A stretch of 64,000 nucleotides of DNA, from positions 1 through 64,000 of the forward strand of contig NZ_JBIWES010000014.1 in NCBI RefSeq assembly GCF_044762665.1, written 5' to 3'. Made by a program: the position numbers and the translations under genes. The notes beneath the pieces are model-generated. The model was not told the DNA's origin. It did not search any database and saw only the letters and a list, made by a program, of their open reading frames with translations. How positions within the stretch are numbered: the stretch's first letter is position 1; the number at the start of each line of letters is the position of its first letter. This document shows, in pieces, positions 34,472-43,371 of the stretch. Source of the DNA: Peribacillus frigoritolerans_B (lineage in GTDB: Bacteria; Bacillota; Bacilli; Bacillales; DSM-1321).

Positions 34472-34864
34472 TTACAATTCCTCTAACACTTTATTAAGTT
34501 CTTGGCCCATTTTCGCCCAACCATATTTAGCACCATTGAACGCTTGATCTTCTTTTTCGAATCCTTTTTGTTCGAGATTTAAGTAGGTTGTTCCATCCTC
34601 GTGCTTTAATGTCCATGTGACTGTTGTGTTTATTCCGCCACCTACCCAAGTGTAAGATAACTTATAAGGCTCCTCCACTTCAAGAACTTCGGAATCAATA
34701 ATTAAATTCCACTGTTCATTCCGAAACTGAAATTTATGTCCGACGACAGGTTTCATATCATTAGCCATTACCCATTTCGCAAGAGTGTTTGCATCCGTTA
34801 AGGCAAGCCATACCTTCTCGATCGGGCTCTTAAAATTAAAATCTTGTGATACTGTTAAACTCAT
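34472..34864 (-). CDS. SRPBCC/AHSA1-type START-like protein
   Basis: 130 residues. FKSPIEKVWLALTDANTLAK, KWVMAN, EEPYKLSYTW and TTVTWTLKHEDGTTYLNLEQ, ending with GWAKMGQELNKVLEEL, the standard AHSA1 domain. It probably binds a hydrophobic ligand. It starts two bases after the ArsR gene stop with GGAGG ahead, a very common ArsR-AHSA1 pair whose function is still unclear. Confidence 0.83.
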   Translation of the reverse strand: MSLTVSQDFNFKSPIEKVWLALTDANTLAKWVMANDMKPVVGHKFQFRNEQWNLIIDSEVLEVEEPYKLSYTWVGGGINTTVTWTLKHEDGTTYLNLEQKGFEKEDQAFNGAKYGWAKMGQELNKVLEEL

Positions 34865-34866
34865 TT

Positions 34867-35190
34867 TTATTCCTCCTCTAATATTTGGTTTAAAAGTGAT
34901 ATTCTTTCACTCCAGAATCTCCTGTAAAACGATACCCAATCCTCAATTTCTCTCAACGGGGCAGCATTCAGACGATAACGAGTTTCCCTGCCGACCTTTC
35001 TGCTGATTACAAGACCAGCCTCTTTAAGGATTGCCAAATGCTTTGAAACCGCAGTACGGCCCATTTCAAAATGTACGGTCAACTCATTGAGTGGCAATTC
35101 TTCCACGTCAGCCAACAAACGTAGCAATTTACGTCTTGTTGGGTCAGCGATGGCTACATAAATATCACGCTCTTGATTTTTCTCGTTCAA
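34867..35190 (-). CDS. ArsR-family repressor
   Basis: 107 residues from a TTG at 35190 (a GTG at 35196 overlaps the ribosome binding site). Winged HTH: AIADPTRRKLLRLLADVEEL, FEMGRTAVSKHLAILKEAGL, SRKVGRETRYRLN. No metal-binding cysteine pair is present, so it is not an arsenic or cadmium sensor. It controls the AHSA1 partner through two palindromes just upstream. Confidence 0.85.
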   Translation of the reverse strand: MNEKNQERDIYVAIADPTRRKLLRLLADVEELPLNELTVHFEMGRTAVSKHLAILKEAGLVISRKVGRETRYRLNAAPLREIEDWVSFYRRFWSERISLLNQILEEE

Positions 35191-35210
35191 AATCACCCCC
35201 CCTTTAATTG

Positions 35211-35253
35211 GACACCAATTGGTGTCTTTTATTATATGACACTGATTGGTGTC
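35211..35253. promoter_or_regulatory. Tandem ArsR operators
   Basis: GACACCAATTGGTGTC (35211-35226) is a perfect 16-base palindrome and GACACTGATTGGTGTC (35238-35253) a near-perfect one, 27 bases centre to centre. They lie 20-60 bases upstream of the ArsR start and would cover the promoter. Confidence 0.78.
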
Positions 35254-35379
35254 CTGTCAATTTTATTATTGACACACGGTATTTGTTTTATTCTCCTATC
35301 ATCAAGTATATTTTTAAATCTTTTTACAACTACTGCCCCCGTTAGTTAAAGTGCATTCCAATATTATTAATTGCTATTT

Positions 35380-35896
35380 TTGAATATTGGATATGCTAGT
35401 GTTTCAGCAAAAGATCAAAATCCAGAACGGCAGCTTAGAGTATCTTGGAATTGAACAAAAATAGATCTTCATTGATAAGTTAAGTGGAAAAGAGTTTTAC
35501 TGGTCTTCGTATCAGGGGATGTTCTTTAATCATTCGCGAAGGCGATTATTATTCCGTGATTAACTAGACGGATCGGGTAGGATAATGATGGTTTCATTCG
35601 AGAATGGAAGTATATTAATCGAAATCTGAACTCAGATAATATGGTACTTGGAAATGAGACACTTTTTGATAGCGGAAATTCAGAGGTATGGGCGTTACTG
35701 GGGATTTTAAGGTGGTCTAATTTTTAACTCTGCTTTCATATGGGCTGAGCAAGAAAGTAAAAAAATAAGCAAACGACAGGCAAAAGGAATTGAAGTGGAA
35801 AAGAATTACCGCGTGAGATTCGGACGAATTAAGTATGAATCAATAATGACTTCATTCAAGTATATGAAAATGGAAATAAACAATCAGATTTTATAA
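35380..35896 (+). pseudogene. Degraded serine recombinase
   Basis: TTG-started MNIGYASVSAKDQNPERQL followed by a TGA, then recognisable pieces in shifting frames: IDKLSGKEFYW, FIREWKYINRNLN and, near the end, AEQESKKISKRQAKGIEVEK and RFGRIKYES. This is the resolvase N-terminal domain and linker with many stops. It differs from the resolvase at 31744, so it is a separate insertion. Confidence 0.72.
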
Positions 35897-35992
35897 ACCC
35901 TCAACTTAGGGATGAGATTATTCGAACCCCTCTTGCCGACTAAGACTAAAAGTTTTTAACTGAATTTTTCAAACAAAGTGGATCGGATCGCG

Positions 35993-36101
35993 TGTACCAG
36001 ACTCCCGCGGGAAAGGCGTATCGTAAGGAGAACAGAGGCACAAAGAGCGCCCGAGGGCGGACTGCCCTCGGAAAAAGAGTGCCTTACGTTCCAATCAATT
36101 T
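35993..36101 (-). repeat. GC-rich intergenic repeat, copy 1
   Basis: Contains ACTCCCGCGGGAAAGGCG and AGGGCGGACTGCCCTCGG with imperfect dyads, much richer in GC than its surroundings. Related to the copies at 38195, 51015 and 51181 (opposite orientation). Confidence 0.6.
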
Positions 36102-36118
36102 ATAAACCCTCAGTTATA

Positions 36119-36580
36119 TTATTTTTCTATTTCAAGGCTTTTTATCATTTGCCGTAACGCTCCAAGATGATAGGCCGAGTGGGCAATGGTCGCATTTACA
36201 TTTGTCAGCCATTTTCCTAAATCGATTGTATCGATTTCTCTGAAAAGAGATACATATTCTTTATGTAATTCCTCTCTGATTTCTGCCCATTTCACCTCAT
36301 CAACAGTAGCAATGGTCCAGCTTGCGTCCCAATCTTTTTCAAAGTCTGTGCCACTGATCATCGTTCGGATCACCCATAAATAATACCGGATGTGGTCAGA
36401 GTGAGCCGCAATTGTCGATCCGTTTATGGAACGTGAAGCATCTTCTGCGGTTAAACCATCAAGTGTACCAAAAACCCCGGTATTCGGTTTTGATTCAGTA
36501 TAATAGCTCCCTTCATTCCCAGGGCCTTCAAATGTTTCTTTCAAAAGCGTTTTTATTGAACTTGCCAACGTCTCGCTCAT
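36119..36580 (-). CDS. DinB-family protein
   Basis: 153 residues from ATG 36580, which has GGGGGG seven bases ahead (the frame continues up to 36628 without a good site). Four-helix bundle with the metal histidines of the DinB fold, seen in ITAAHSDHIRYYLWVIR-like (TIAAHSDHIRYYLWVIR) and NATIAHSAYHLGALRQMIKS. Members include thiol-transferase relatives (BstA/bacillithiol S-transferase type). Substrate unknown. Its 3' end is duplicated at 33376. Confidence 0.83.
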   Translation of the reverse strand: MSETLASSIKTLLKETFEGPGNEGSYYTESKPNTGVFGTLDGLTAEDASRSINGSTIAAHSDHIRYYLWVIRTMISGTDFEKDWDASWTIATVDEVKWAEIREELHKEYVSLFREIDTIDLGKWLTNVNATIAHSAYHLGALRQMIKSLEIEK

Positions 36581-36800
36581 CTCAATTCCCCCCATATGTT
36601 TAATCGCCTTCACTACTCTATAATACACTAAGACAAATCAATAATCGTTTATTTTTTTGTTAAATTAATCCAAAAATATCGCAGTTTAGGAGAATTACTT
36701 GCTCAACTGGCATAAGATAAGGGTTTCTATTACTTTCGAGTACAGTTAACAACCTTATGATGATGCACTTAACGTGATGAAATAAATAAAAATACTTAAA

Positions 36801-36832
36801 AAGGCCATTCCTAGCTGAACAGGAACGGCCTT
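36801..36832 (-). terminator. Rho-independent terminator
   Basis: AAGGCCATTCCT pairs with AGGAACGGCCTT (one mismatch); on the minus strand TTTTTAAG follows. It serves the gene at 36862. Confidence 0.75.
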
Positions 36833-36861
36833 AATTATTTATCTGAAAATATGATTCAATT

Positions 36862-37182
36862 TTAGTAGCTTTTCAAACGATCTTCCAGGGATACAATTCT
36901 AAACTTTAACTCTTGATTCGAGTCTAAGCCGCCTATTACAATTTGATTATCTTCCGTAATGGTGACATATCTGAAGGTTTCATCTCCGTGGATCTTGATT
37001 TTTGTCTCCAATGTCGTTTCCATTTTTGCAAAAACTTGATCTGTGTATGTAAGTGGAAGAAGATCATCTAACCCTTCTTCTGGGCTGCCGAGCCACTTAA
37101 ACATGAAATCTTTTAATGAATATTGTTCGATCATCGATAAATGATCTTTAAAAATTAATTTGTCAATTGTTATCTCTTTCAA
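36862..37182 (-). CDS. Hypothetical protein, 106 residues
   Basis: Family not recognised. It opens MKEITIDKLIFKDHL from a TTG at 37182, with GAGGAG eight bases ahead (a GTG at 37191 overlaps the site). Mixed alpha/beta pattern with a beta-rich C-terminal half (ETFRYVTITEDNQIVIGGLD). No signal peptide or membrane helix. Single gene with its own terminator. Confidence 0.6.
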   Translation of the reverse strand: MKEITIDKLIFKDHLSMIEQYSLKDFMFKWLGSPEEGLDDLLPLTYTDQVFAKMETTLETKIKIHGDETFRYVTITEDNQIVIGGLDSNQELKFRIVSLEDRLKSY

Positions 37183-37191
37183 CTTAACCAC

Positions 37192-37451
37192 TCCTCAATA
37201 GTATCTAAAGTTTATATGGATAAACTCCTAACATCAAGGGCATTACAATGACAAACCATTACATTTTGATTACTTGCTTACTATATAAACCCTTTCCTTC
37301 CGTAAAATGGAGTTCTATAACCTAGAAAACAAATTTTTGGTTGATTTTTTTTTAGAATACCCTTGGATTAACATAAGAGGGATTATTTTCTGAGGTTTGC
37401 AGGCTTTGGTATAGATGATTATCCTTGAAGCGAGGATTTTCATTTCAGTCA
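37192..37451. other. Intergenic stretch, nothing recognised
   Basis: About 260 bases up to the OsmC terminator. AT-rich, with no open frame, dyad or repeat that I can support beyond the presumed promoter of the gene at 36862. Confidence 0.35.
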
Positions 37452-37490
37452 AAACAGCCTCCATTTTCATAAGAAAATGGAGGCTGTTTT
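37452..37490 (-). terminator. Strong rho-independent terminator
   Basis: AAACAGCCTCCATTTTC pairs with GAAAATGGAGGCTGTTT around a 4-base loop, T-run on both strands. Ends the OsmC transcript. Confidence 0.85.
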
Positions 37491-37545
37491 TCTTATATGG
37501 ATGTAAAAAAACTTTCTGTTAAATGATAGTCCCTTAAATTACACA

Positions 37546-37971
37546 TTATAAGTCTTGTTTTCCTTTAACACCATTTATTGAATAGCTGATTTTAATGTTG
37601 GCATTTAATGAGTGATACACTGAACAGTACGTATTTTTGGATAAATGAATTGCACGGACCACTTTATCTTCAGGAAGATCTCCCTCCAATAAATAGTGGA
37701 TATGAAAATCGGTAAACCGTTTAGGATGATTATCAGACCTTGCCCCTTCTATTTCTATTTGAAAGGCCTTTGTTTCAAATCGCATTTTCTTTAGAATCAT
37801 TACAATATCAATTCCAGTACATCCGGCAAGAGAGTGTAAAAGTAATTCTGTGGGTCTTGCTCCACTATTTTTACCACCTGCTTCTTCGGCAGCATCCATC
37901 TTTATTTCATGTCCCGACGGAGTTGTGCCAGAAAAGGCCATTTCCCCTGTCCATGTAATCATTGTCTTCAT
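37546..37971 (-). CDS. OsmC-family peroxiredoxin-like protein
   Basis: 141 residues. The two redox cysteines are in LLHSLAGCTGIDIVMILKK (about residue 51) and SKNTYCSVYHSL (about 115), the OsmC/YhfA arrangement. PTELLLHSLAGC is the helix-start motif. It probably reduces organic hydroperoxides, but the YhfA-like branch is poorly characterised. GGGAGG precedes the ATG. Single gene. Confidence 0.85.
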   Translation of the reverse strand: MKTMITWTGEMAFSGTTPSGHEIKMDAAEEAGGKNSGARPTELLLHSLAGCTGIDIVMILKKMRFETKAFQIEIEGARSDNHPKRFTDFHIHYLLEGDLPEDKVVRAIHLSKNTYCSVYHSLNANIKISYSINGVKGKQDL

Positions 37972-38194
37972 ATATCAATTCCTCCCTTTCTTGTTGTTTT
38001 GTTCTAAAAATAGTCCGTATTTTTATTTAATGTAAATGTAGATCATTTAAGTATTAAAAAATTTCCCCAATGGGGTCAGCAAGAAACACTTGGCTTCTGG
38101 ATTTTCTATACTCTAACTTGTGATAACTTTCCATACCTTATATTCTTCCCACAAATCCTACTAAGTTAGTCATGCTGTAAAATTTGAACGTTGC

Positions 38195-38280
38195 CTTCAG
38201 GCACTCGCTTTCCTTGCGTCCAGTGCGCCTCCGGACGCGCCATTCCCGCAGGAGTCTCGAACACCGCTCCAATCGACTTT
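38195..38280 (+). repeat. GC-rich intergenic repeat, copy 2
   Basis: CAGGCACTCGCTTTCC, then CCTCCGGACGCGCC, CCCGCAGGAGTCTCGAAC and CGCTCCAATCGACTT. Shares the CTCGCTTTCC..GCAGGAGTCT..CTCCAATC frame with other copies; common in Bacillaceae intergenic DNA. Confidence 0.65.
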
Positions 38281-38410
38281 GTATATTTTAGATTGAAACA
38301 CTTTTATTAAAAGGAGGTTCGAAAAGCTCGCGCAACCATGTTCTATAGGTAAACTTAGTTATCCTTCTTGTATTTTTAGTTAAAAATATATGGATGAACC
38401 CCTGAATAGA

Positions 38411-38524
38411 TTGAAGAAATTTGCGACACTCCTGCCATAAAACTCGCTAGCCGAGACCCCACAGACGCTTGCTTTGATGTGGCTTGTCAAACAGTCGGCG
38501 GAAAGGGAGCGGATTTCTGAAATC
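38411..38524 (-). repeat. Dispersed intergenic repeat, full-length copy
   Basis: Ends are TTGAAGAAATTTGCGACACT and GATTTCTGAAATC. The centre holds GCCGAGACCCCACAGACGC and GGAAAGGGAGCGGATTTC. The flanks match the shortened copy at 27806. Confidence 0.65.
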
Positions 38525-38587
38525 ATTTTTTTGAGGGTTTTAAATGCTTTGATAGAAACCATTAAGTTTGCAAAACCATTTCTCCAT

Positions 38588-40204
38588 TTACCATGAAGTT
38601 ATATAGTTTCCTTTTCCATTCAAAGGAGTTTTATAACTATTATTTTCCCCATCTTGCCAAGTAATATTGCCATTTTCATCTTTGAGGATGAACTTGAATT
38701 CGTAGAATCGATCTGCAGCTAAACGAAATGTTCCACTCCAGCTGCCTTCTGTACTTTGAGTGAGTTTATATTCGTAATCTTCAGGATTCCATCTGCCGAT
38801 TTCCCCTCTGTCCCCAATTAAGTAAACTCCCTGTGTGGCAGGTACATTTTCAACTGTGAATGTAACTGGAATCGACTTGCCTTCCAATTTATCAGCCATC
38901 ATCCTGAACTCATTTGTTGGATTTCCTTCATTGTCGAATAAATAAGACATCCTTAACAAGGTAAATCCCTCAAAACCATGGTTAAAAACCATTTCTGCTA
39001 CATTGTCAAAGCCCCATTCATTATTGATCAGAGGGAGTGCGTTTTCCCCGTTTAAAGAAATTCCTTTTTCATTAGCTAAAGAGGCAATATGGGTCACCAA
39101 AGTCTTGGGAGCGCTATAGGACGGTGCAGTATGTGCGTCTTGATCTCCCATTTCCAGGCAGGTGAACGTGAGGGCCATATTTGATTTCTTAAATTGATTC
39201 AATAATTGGGAGTAGTTATAATACCCGGCACTATACTCTGCCGAATGCGGCAGTACTGGATCATTCATTTTCCAATGGACTCCTGAGATTTTAGCTCCAA
39301 TTGGCACGCCAAAGACTTCATCAAAATGTTTATGGGCAAACTTCGAGATTTTTGCAAGATGCTTTTCGAGTGCTCCTTGATACCACTGCATAAAATCGTA
39401 TCCAAATTTAGTGTCGATTGCTCCGCCCCTGGTGAAAAATTCATCCCCATTTCCTGGTGGCTGAATCTCATTCCAGTTTTTATACGTTTTGCCCCAAGCA
39501 GCATTTAACTTTTTTATCGTGGAATATTTTTCTCTCATGGTAAGCCTGAAATCCCGTTTTGCTCCTTCTGTATAAACTTGAAGCTGTCCCCTCTCAGGAT
39601 AATCCCAGCCATCGGCATTCTGGTAGGACGGATATCTTAATTCCCCTGCCGGTCCTGCACTTAGATATATTTTTGCTATTAAATCCTTCTTATCAGCAAA
39701 GTTCTCTGCAAAGGATTTGTACAATTCATTGTACTGATCGGCTGTCCCTTCCCACCAAGGAGCAAGAACTTCCTTATTCCAGAAACCACTTTCACTCTTG
39801 AATGCCATGTTTTCGGCAGTGTCTTTATTCCAGAGCCAACTAGGGATGGGATAGTTGCAATCATCCCCCACATTACCGCCGCATTGATGTGTAGACAAAA
39901 TGGGCACCCATTTTAAACCGGAAGCTTTCACTGTTTCCCCATATTTTTTATAATAGGACCAATCAAACTGATTATCTTTTTTACTCTCGACTAATCCCCA
40001 CCAGATATCTGTTGTTATTGCATATACTCCATTTTCCTTCAACTGGGTCAGCTCTGCTTTAAATGCCTCCCAATCTGTTATTTCACCCAATGGGGCCATC
40101 ACATAAAGCTTGTAATCTGGTTTTACTTCCGCTAATGCAGGTGTATTTGATAAAGGAACAAAATACAGCATAAAGGTAAAAACACCAACAGATAATTTAT
40201 TCAT
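38588..40204 (-). CDS. Secreted beta-amylase (GH14 with CBM20)
   Basis: 538 residues from ATG 40204 (the frame extends to 40246 without a site). Signal peptide about residues 1-25 ending ALA. GH14 domain: YVMAPLGEITDWEAF, TTDIWWGLVES and LSTHQCGGNVGDDCNYPIPS; catalytic acid Glu in GPAGELRYPS (about 188) and base Glu in LNGENALP (about 387). A C-terminal starch-binding CBM20 (VTFTVENVPATQGVYLIGDR; WQDGENNSYKTP) follows. It releases maltose from starch ends outside the cell. Size and order match the B. cereus enzyme. Confidence 0.93.
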   Translation of the reverse strand: MNKLSVGVFTFMLYFVPLSNTPALAEVKPDYKLYVMAPLGEITDWEAFKAELTQLKENGVYAITTDIWWGLVESKKDNQFDWSYYKKYGETVKASGLKWVPILSTHQCGGNVGDDCNYPIPSWLWNKDTAENMAFKSESGFWNKEVLAPWWEGTADQYNELYKSFAENFADKKDLIAKIYLSAGPAGELRYPSYQNADGWDYPERGQLQVYTEGAKRDFRLTMREKYSTIKKLNAAWGKTYKNWNEIQPPGNGDEFFTRGGAIDTKFGYDFMQWYQGALEKHLAKISKFAHKHFDEVFGVPIGAKISGVHWKMNDPVLPHSAEYSAGYYNYSQLLNQFKKSNMALTFTCLEMGDQDAHTAPSYSAPKTLVTHIASLANEKGISLNGENALPLINNEWGFDNVAEMVFNHGFEGFTLLRMSYLFDNEGNPTNEFRMMADKLEGKSIPVTFTVENVPATQGVYLIGDRGEIGRWNPEDYEYKLTQSTEGSWSGTFRLAADRFYEFKFILKDENGNITWQDGENNSYKTPLNGKGNYITSW

Positions 40205-40257
40205 AAAACGCCAACCTTTCCCCTTTAACTTTATTTGTTTAAACATCAGTTCATTAC

Positions 40258-40271
40258 CGAAACCGTTTACA
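40258..40271. promoter_or_regulatory. Candidate cre site (CcpA) for beta-amylase
   Basis: Minus-strand TGTAAACGGTTTCG matches the cre consensus TGWAANCGNTNWCA at all but the last base, 54-67 bases upstream of the start. Expected for catabolite repression of a starch enzyme. Confidence 0.6.
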
Positions 40272-40375
40272 TTCTTTTTGTTTTTTTAAGTCATTGCTTT
40301 ACTAAAAATTATATTTGTTTTGGAAATATTTATCAATTATTTCATCAGAGGAATTTAGTTCAAAGCTCCATAAAG

Positions 40376-40404
40376 AAAAAATGGATAGTCTAAGAGACTA
40401 TCCA
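40376..40404 (-). terminator. Rho-independent terminator of nasD-nasE
   Basis: TGGATAGTC pairs with GACTATCCA around 5 bases; TTTTTTCTTT follows on the minus strand. Confidence 0.82.
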
Positions 40405-40426
40405 GAGCAGCGGGTCATCTATATCT

Positions 40427-40744
40427 TTATAAAACTATATAAACATTACCATCTTCTATTTCAACATTGAATGTCTTTACGCATCCATTATCAGGTTTTT
40501 GGACTTCTCCATTCTTGACACTGATTTTCCAATCATGCATCGGGCAAAATACGTGATCACCACTCACGATGCCTTCCACAAGAACTCCACCTTTATGTGG
40601 GCAACGATTTTCAATAGCCCGGAATTCACCATTTGCTAAATGAAAAAGAGCAATTTCATGAGAGCCTATGGTTACTGTTTTCCCCAGGTTTTTTGGCATC
40701 CCATTTACTGTTGAAACCTTTATCTTTTGAAGCGCTTTCCCCAT
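40427..40744 (-). CDS. nasE: Nitrite reductase small subunit NasE/NirD (Rieske)
   Basis: 105 residues. Rieske 2Fe-2S motifs CPHKGGVL and CPMHDWKI supply two Cys and two His. NasE partners NasD to reduce nitrite to ammonium with NADH. It begins 17 bases after nasD with GGGGGAAG ahead, and a terminator follows. Confidence 0.9.
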   Translation of the reverse strand: MGKALQKIKVSTVNGMPKNLGKTVTIGSHEIALFHLANGEFRAIENRCPHKGGVLVEGIVSGDHVFCPMHDWKISVKNGEVQKPDNGCVKTFNVEIEDGNVYIVL

Positions 40745-40761
40745 TTAGGCTTCCCCCATAT

Positions 40762-43176
40762 TCATTTATTTGATATAGCCGGAATTTTCACTTTTTGAAA
40801 TAAACCGGTTTGGATCGCATTGCTCTCAATGATTTCTTTCCACGGTTCTTGCAATACGGATAAGGCTTCATCCAAGCGTCGGTTAAGCTCCATCCTTTTT
40901 TGCTTATCGTCAATAATCGCCTTAATGGTATCGAACCCTACACGCTCAACCCAGACAGACGTTCTCTCTAAATAATTGGCAGTCTCTCGATAATGTTGGA
41001 TGTATGCACCAGTTATTTCAATTACCTCATCACTTGTTTTCACTTTACAAAATAATTCAGCAGCTCGTAAATGGGTACCGCCATTGCCGCCAATATAAAT
41101 TTCCCAAGCACCGTCAACACCGACAACACCAAGATCTTTGATACCGGATTCAGCACAATTACGAGGACATGCCGACACAGCCATCTTCACCTTATGCGGT
41201 GTGCCTACACGTTCAAATTTCTTTTCCAGGGCAATGCCCAGCCCAATTGAATCTTGTGTGCCAAAGCGGCAAAAGTTTTCACCGACACATGTTTTCACAG
41301 TTCGAAGCGTTTTTCCATACGCATATCCAGAAGGCATATCCAGGTCGGCCCATACGCTTGGAAGGTCTTCTTTTTCAACGCCGAACATATCTATTCTTTG
41401 ACCGCCTGTAACCTTAAGTAACTTAACATTATACTTATCGGCAACATTTGCTATTTTCCGTAATTGCTCGGGATTAGTGACACCGCCATACATTCTTGGC
41501 ACAACGGAAAATGTACCATCCTTTTGAATATTTGCATGTAGCCTTTCATTGACATAGCGGGATTCTTTTTCATCTTCATATTCAACAGGATGGATCATGC
41601 CTAAGTAATAGTTCAATGCTGGTTTACACTTCGAGCATCCATCACTTGTATTCCAGCCGAGAACATTCATGACTTCCCGAGTATGGGTCAGGTTTTTTTC
41701 GCGTATTTCAGCAACAACCTCATCTCTTGATAAAGTGGTGCACGTACATATGGATTCCTTTTGGTTTGACTTACTGAAATCATCCCCTAATGTCAGCTCG
41801 AGAATATCACCGACTAACGGTTTACAACCCCCGCATGATCTCGAAGCACTTGTGCAGCCTTTTACTTCCTCAATGCTTGTTAAACCATTAGATTCGATAG
41901 CCGTCACAATATCACCCTTCGTTACACCATTACAACCACAGATGATTTCTTCATGTGACATCGACGTGACAAGACTAACACTGGTTTCACTTGCTCCAGC
42001 ATTTAAATATTCGGAAACGTCAGCATTTTTATTGATCAAGCTCAATAGGGTATTGCTTTCTTTTGTATCCCCGAATAATACCGCACCAGAAATTTTTCCA
42101 TTTCGAATCATTACTTTTTTGTAAGTACCATTCCATTCATTAAATTCCTTGATTGATTTGGCTTGTTCATCCTCGAAAATTTCTCCAGCCGAAAATACAT
42201 CAACACCAGATATTTTCAGCTTAGTAGACAGCACTGAACCCTCGTAAGTTTTTCCTTCCAGCCCGCAAATCCTTTTGGCTAAAACTTTGCCCTGTTCATA
42301 TAGGGGAGCGACCAAACCATACACCATCTCACGGTGTTCCGCGCATTCACCAACCGCAAAAATATTCGGGATCCTTGTCTCCAAATAATCATTCACGATA
42401 ATTCCTCGATTGACTGGGATGCCGGAATTTTGGGCCATTGCAACATTTGGCTTAATCCCAACTGCCATGACCACTAAATCAGCGCTGATTTCCTCGCCAT
42501 CACTAAAGCGTAATCCTTTGACGTCAATTTCACCTAAAACCTCCTGAGTTTGTTTCCCAAGATAAAAATTCATTCCCTGGCTTTCAAGTTCCCTTTGCAG
42601 CATTTTTCCTGCTGCTGGATCTAACTGCCTATCCATCAAATATTCCGAAAGGTGAATTACATCTACCTGCATACCTAGATTCAAAAGCCCTCTTGCTGCT
42701 TCAAGCCCCAATAATCCTCCACCAATGACTGCAGCTTTTTTATTGCTTTTGGAATATTCAATCATCTTTTCGCAATCTTCAATATTTCGAAAGGCTGTCA
42801 CTCCTTTTTTATCAGCCCCCTTTATCGGTAGAATGAAAGGGAGTGATCCGGTAGCTAAAATTAATTGATCATATTCGATTTCACGATTAGTGTCTGAGTA
42901 AATGATTTGCTTTGTGGTGTCAATGTTCGTGACCGTTTCACCTGAAAAAAGTGTAATATTGTTCTCTTTGTACCAGTTCCAATCATTTATTGTAATATCA
43001 TCTATCGTCGTAGCACCTTGCAATACATTCGATAGTTGGATTCGATCATAATTCGGATGTGGCTCACTTCCGAAGACAGTCACCTCAAACCCTTCTGGTT
43101 GAATTTTCAAAATTTCTTCTATACATCTTACTCCAGCCATACCATTCCCAATGAGCGCCAATTTCTGCTTAGCCAT
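40762..43176 (-). CDS. nasD: NADH nitrite reductase large subunit NasD/NirB
   Basis: 804 residues. N-terminal FAD/NADH oxidoreductase (LALIGNGMAGVRCIEEILK; AVIGGGLLGLEAARGLLNLG; FAVGECAEHREMVYGLV). Two BFD-like 2Fe-2S segments (ICGCNGVTKG; CGGCKPLVGD; SDGCSKCKPALNYYLG). C-terminal ferredoxin-like and siroheme/4Fe-4S half with TCVGENFCRFG and SACPRNCAE, all four cluster cysteines intact. It reduces nitrite to ammonium. Two TnrA boxes lie upstream at 43256-43313. Confidence 0.93.
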   Translation of the reverse strand: MAKQKLALIGNGMAGVRCIEEILKIQPEGFEVTVFGSEPHPNYDRIQLSNVLQGATTIDDITINDWNWYKENNITLFSGETVTNIDTTKQIIYSDTNREIEYDQLILATGSLPFILPIKGADKKGVTAFRNIEDCEKMIEYSKSNKKAAVIGGGLLGLEAARGLLNLGMQVDVIHLSEYLMDRQLDPAAGKMLQRELESQGMNFYLGKQTQEVLGEIDVKGLRFSDGEEISADLVVMAVGIKPNVAMAQNSGIPVNRGIIVNDYLETRIPNIFAVGECAEHREMVYGLVAPLYEQGKVLAKRICGLEGKTYEGSVLSTKLKISGVDVFSAGEIFEDEQAKSIKEFNEWNGTYKKVMIRNGKISGAVLFGDTKESNTLLSLINKNADVSEYLNAGASETSVSLVTSMSHEEIICGCNGVTKGDIVTAIESNGLTSIEEVKGCTSASRSCGGCKPLVGDILELTLGDDFSKSNQKESICTCTTLSRDEVVAEIREKNLTHTREVMNVLGWNTSDGCSKCKPALNYYLGMIHPVEYEDEKESRYVNERLHANIQKDGTFSVVPRMYGGVTNPEQLRKIANVADKYNVKLLKVTGGQRIDMFGVEKEDLPSVWADLDMPSGYAYGKTLRTVKTCVGENFCRFGTQDSIGLGIALEKKFERVGTPHKVKMAVSACPRNCAESGIKDLGVVGVDGAWEIYIGGNGGTHLRAAELFCKVKTSDEVIEITGAYIQHYRETANYLERTSVWVERVGFDTIKAIIDDKQKRMELNRRLDEALSVLQEPWKEIIESNAIQTGLFQKVKIPAISNK

Positions 43177-43255
43177 TTTTTGTCCTCCAGTAAGATTTTT
43201 TTGAAAGGATTATGTATTTGATTATAGGAGAGGTCACTTTTTATAACAACAAGTG

Positions 43256-43272
43256 TGTTATATAATCTTACA
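43256..43272. promoter_or_regulatory. TnrA/GlnR box 1
   Basis: TGTTATATAATCTTACA fits TGTNA-N7-TNACA perfectly, about 80 bases upstream of nasD and within the shared nasD/tnrA region. Confidence 0.82.
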
Positions 43273-43296
43273 TGGTTTTTAAAAATTAATAATTAA

Positions 43297-43313
43297 TGTT
43301 AGTTTTTGTTACA
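43297..43313. promoter_or_regulatory. TnrA/GlnR box 2
   Basis: TGTTAGTTTTTGTTACA fits TGTNA-N7-TNACA perfectly. It lies about 60 bases upstream of tnrA and probably autoregulates it. Confidence 0.82.
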
Positions 43314-43371
43314 AATATTCAGAAAATTAGGATATAATATCCTTATTGATCCAGCATAAATCAAAAATGAG

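Noticed and set aside
41669..42124. 151-codon frame antisense to nasD, and similar long frames antisense to nasC, glcD and the BASS gene
   Set aside because: They are mirror frames of well-supported genes with normal codon use on the other strand.
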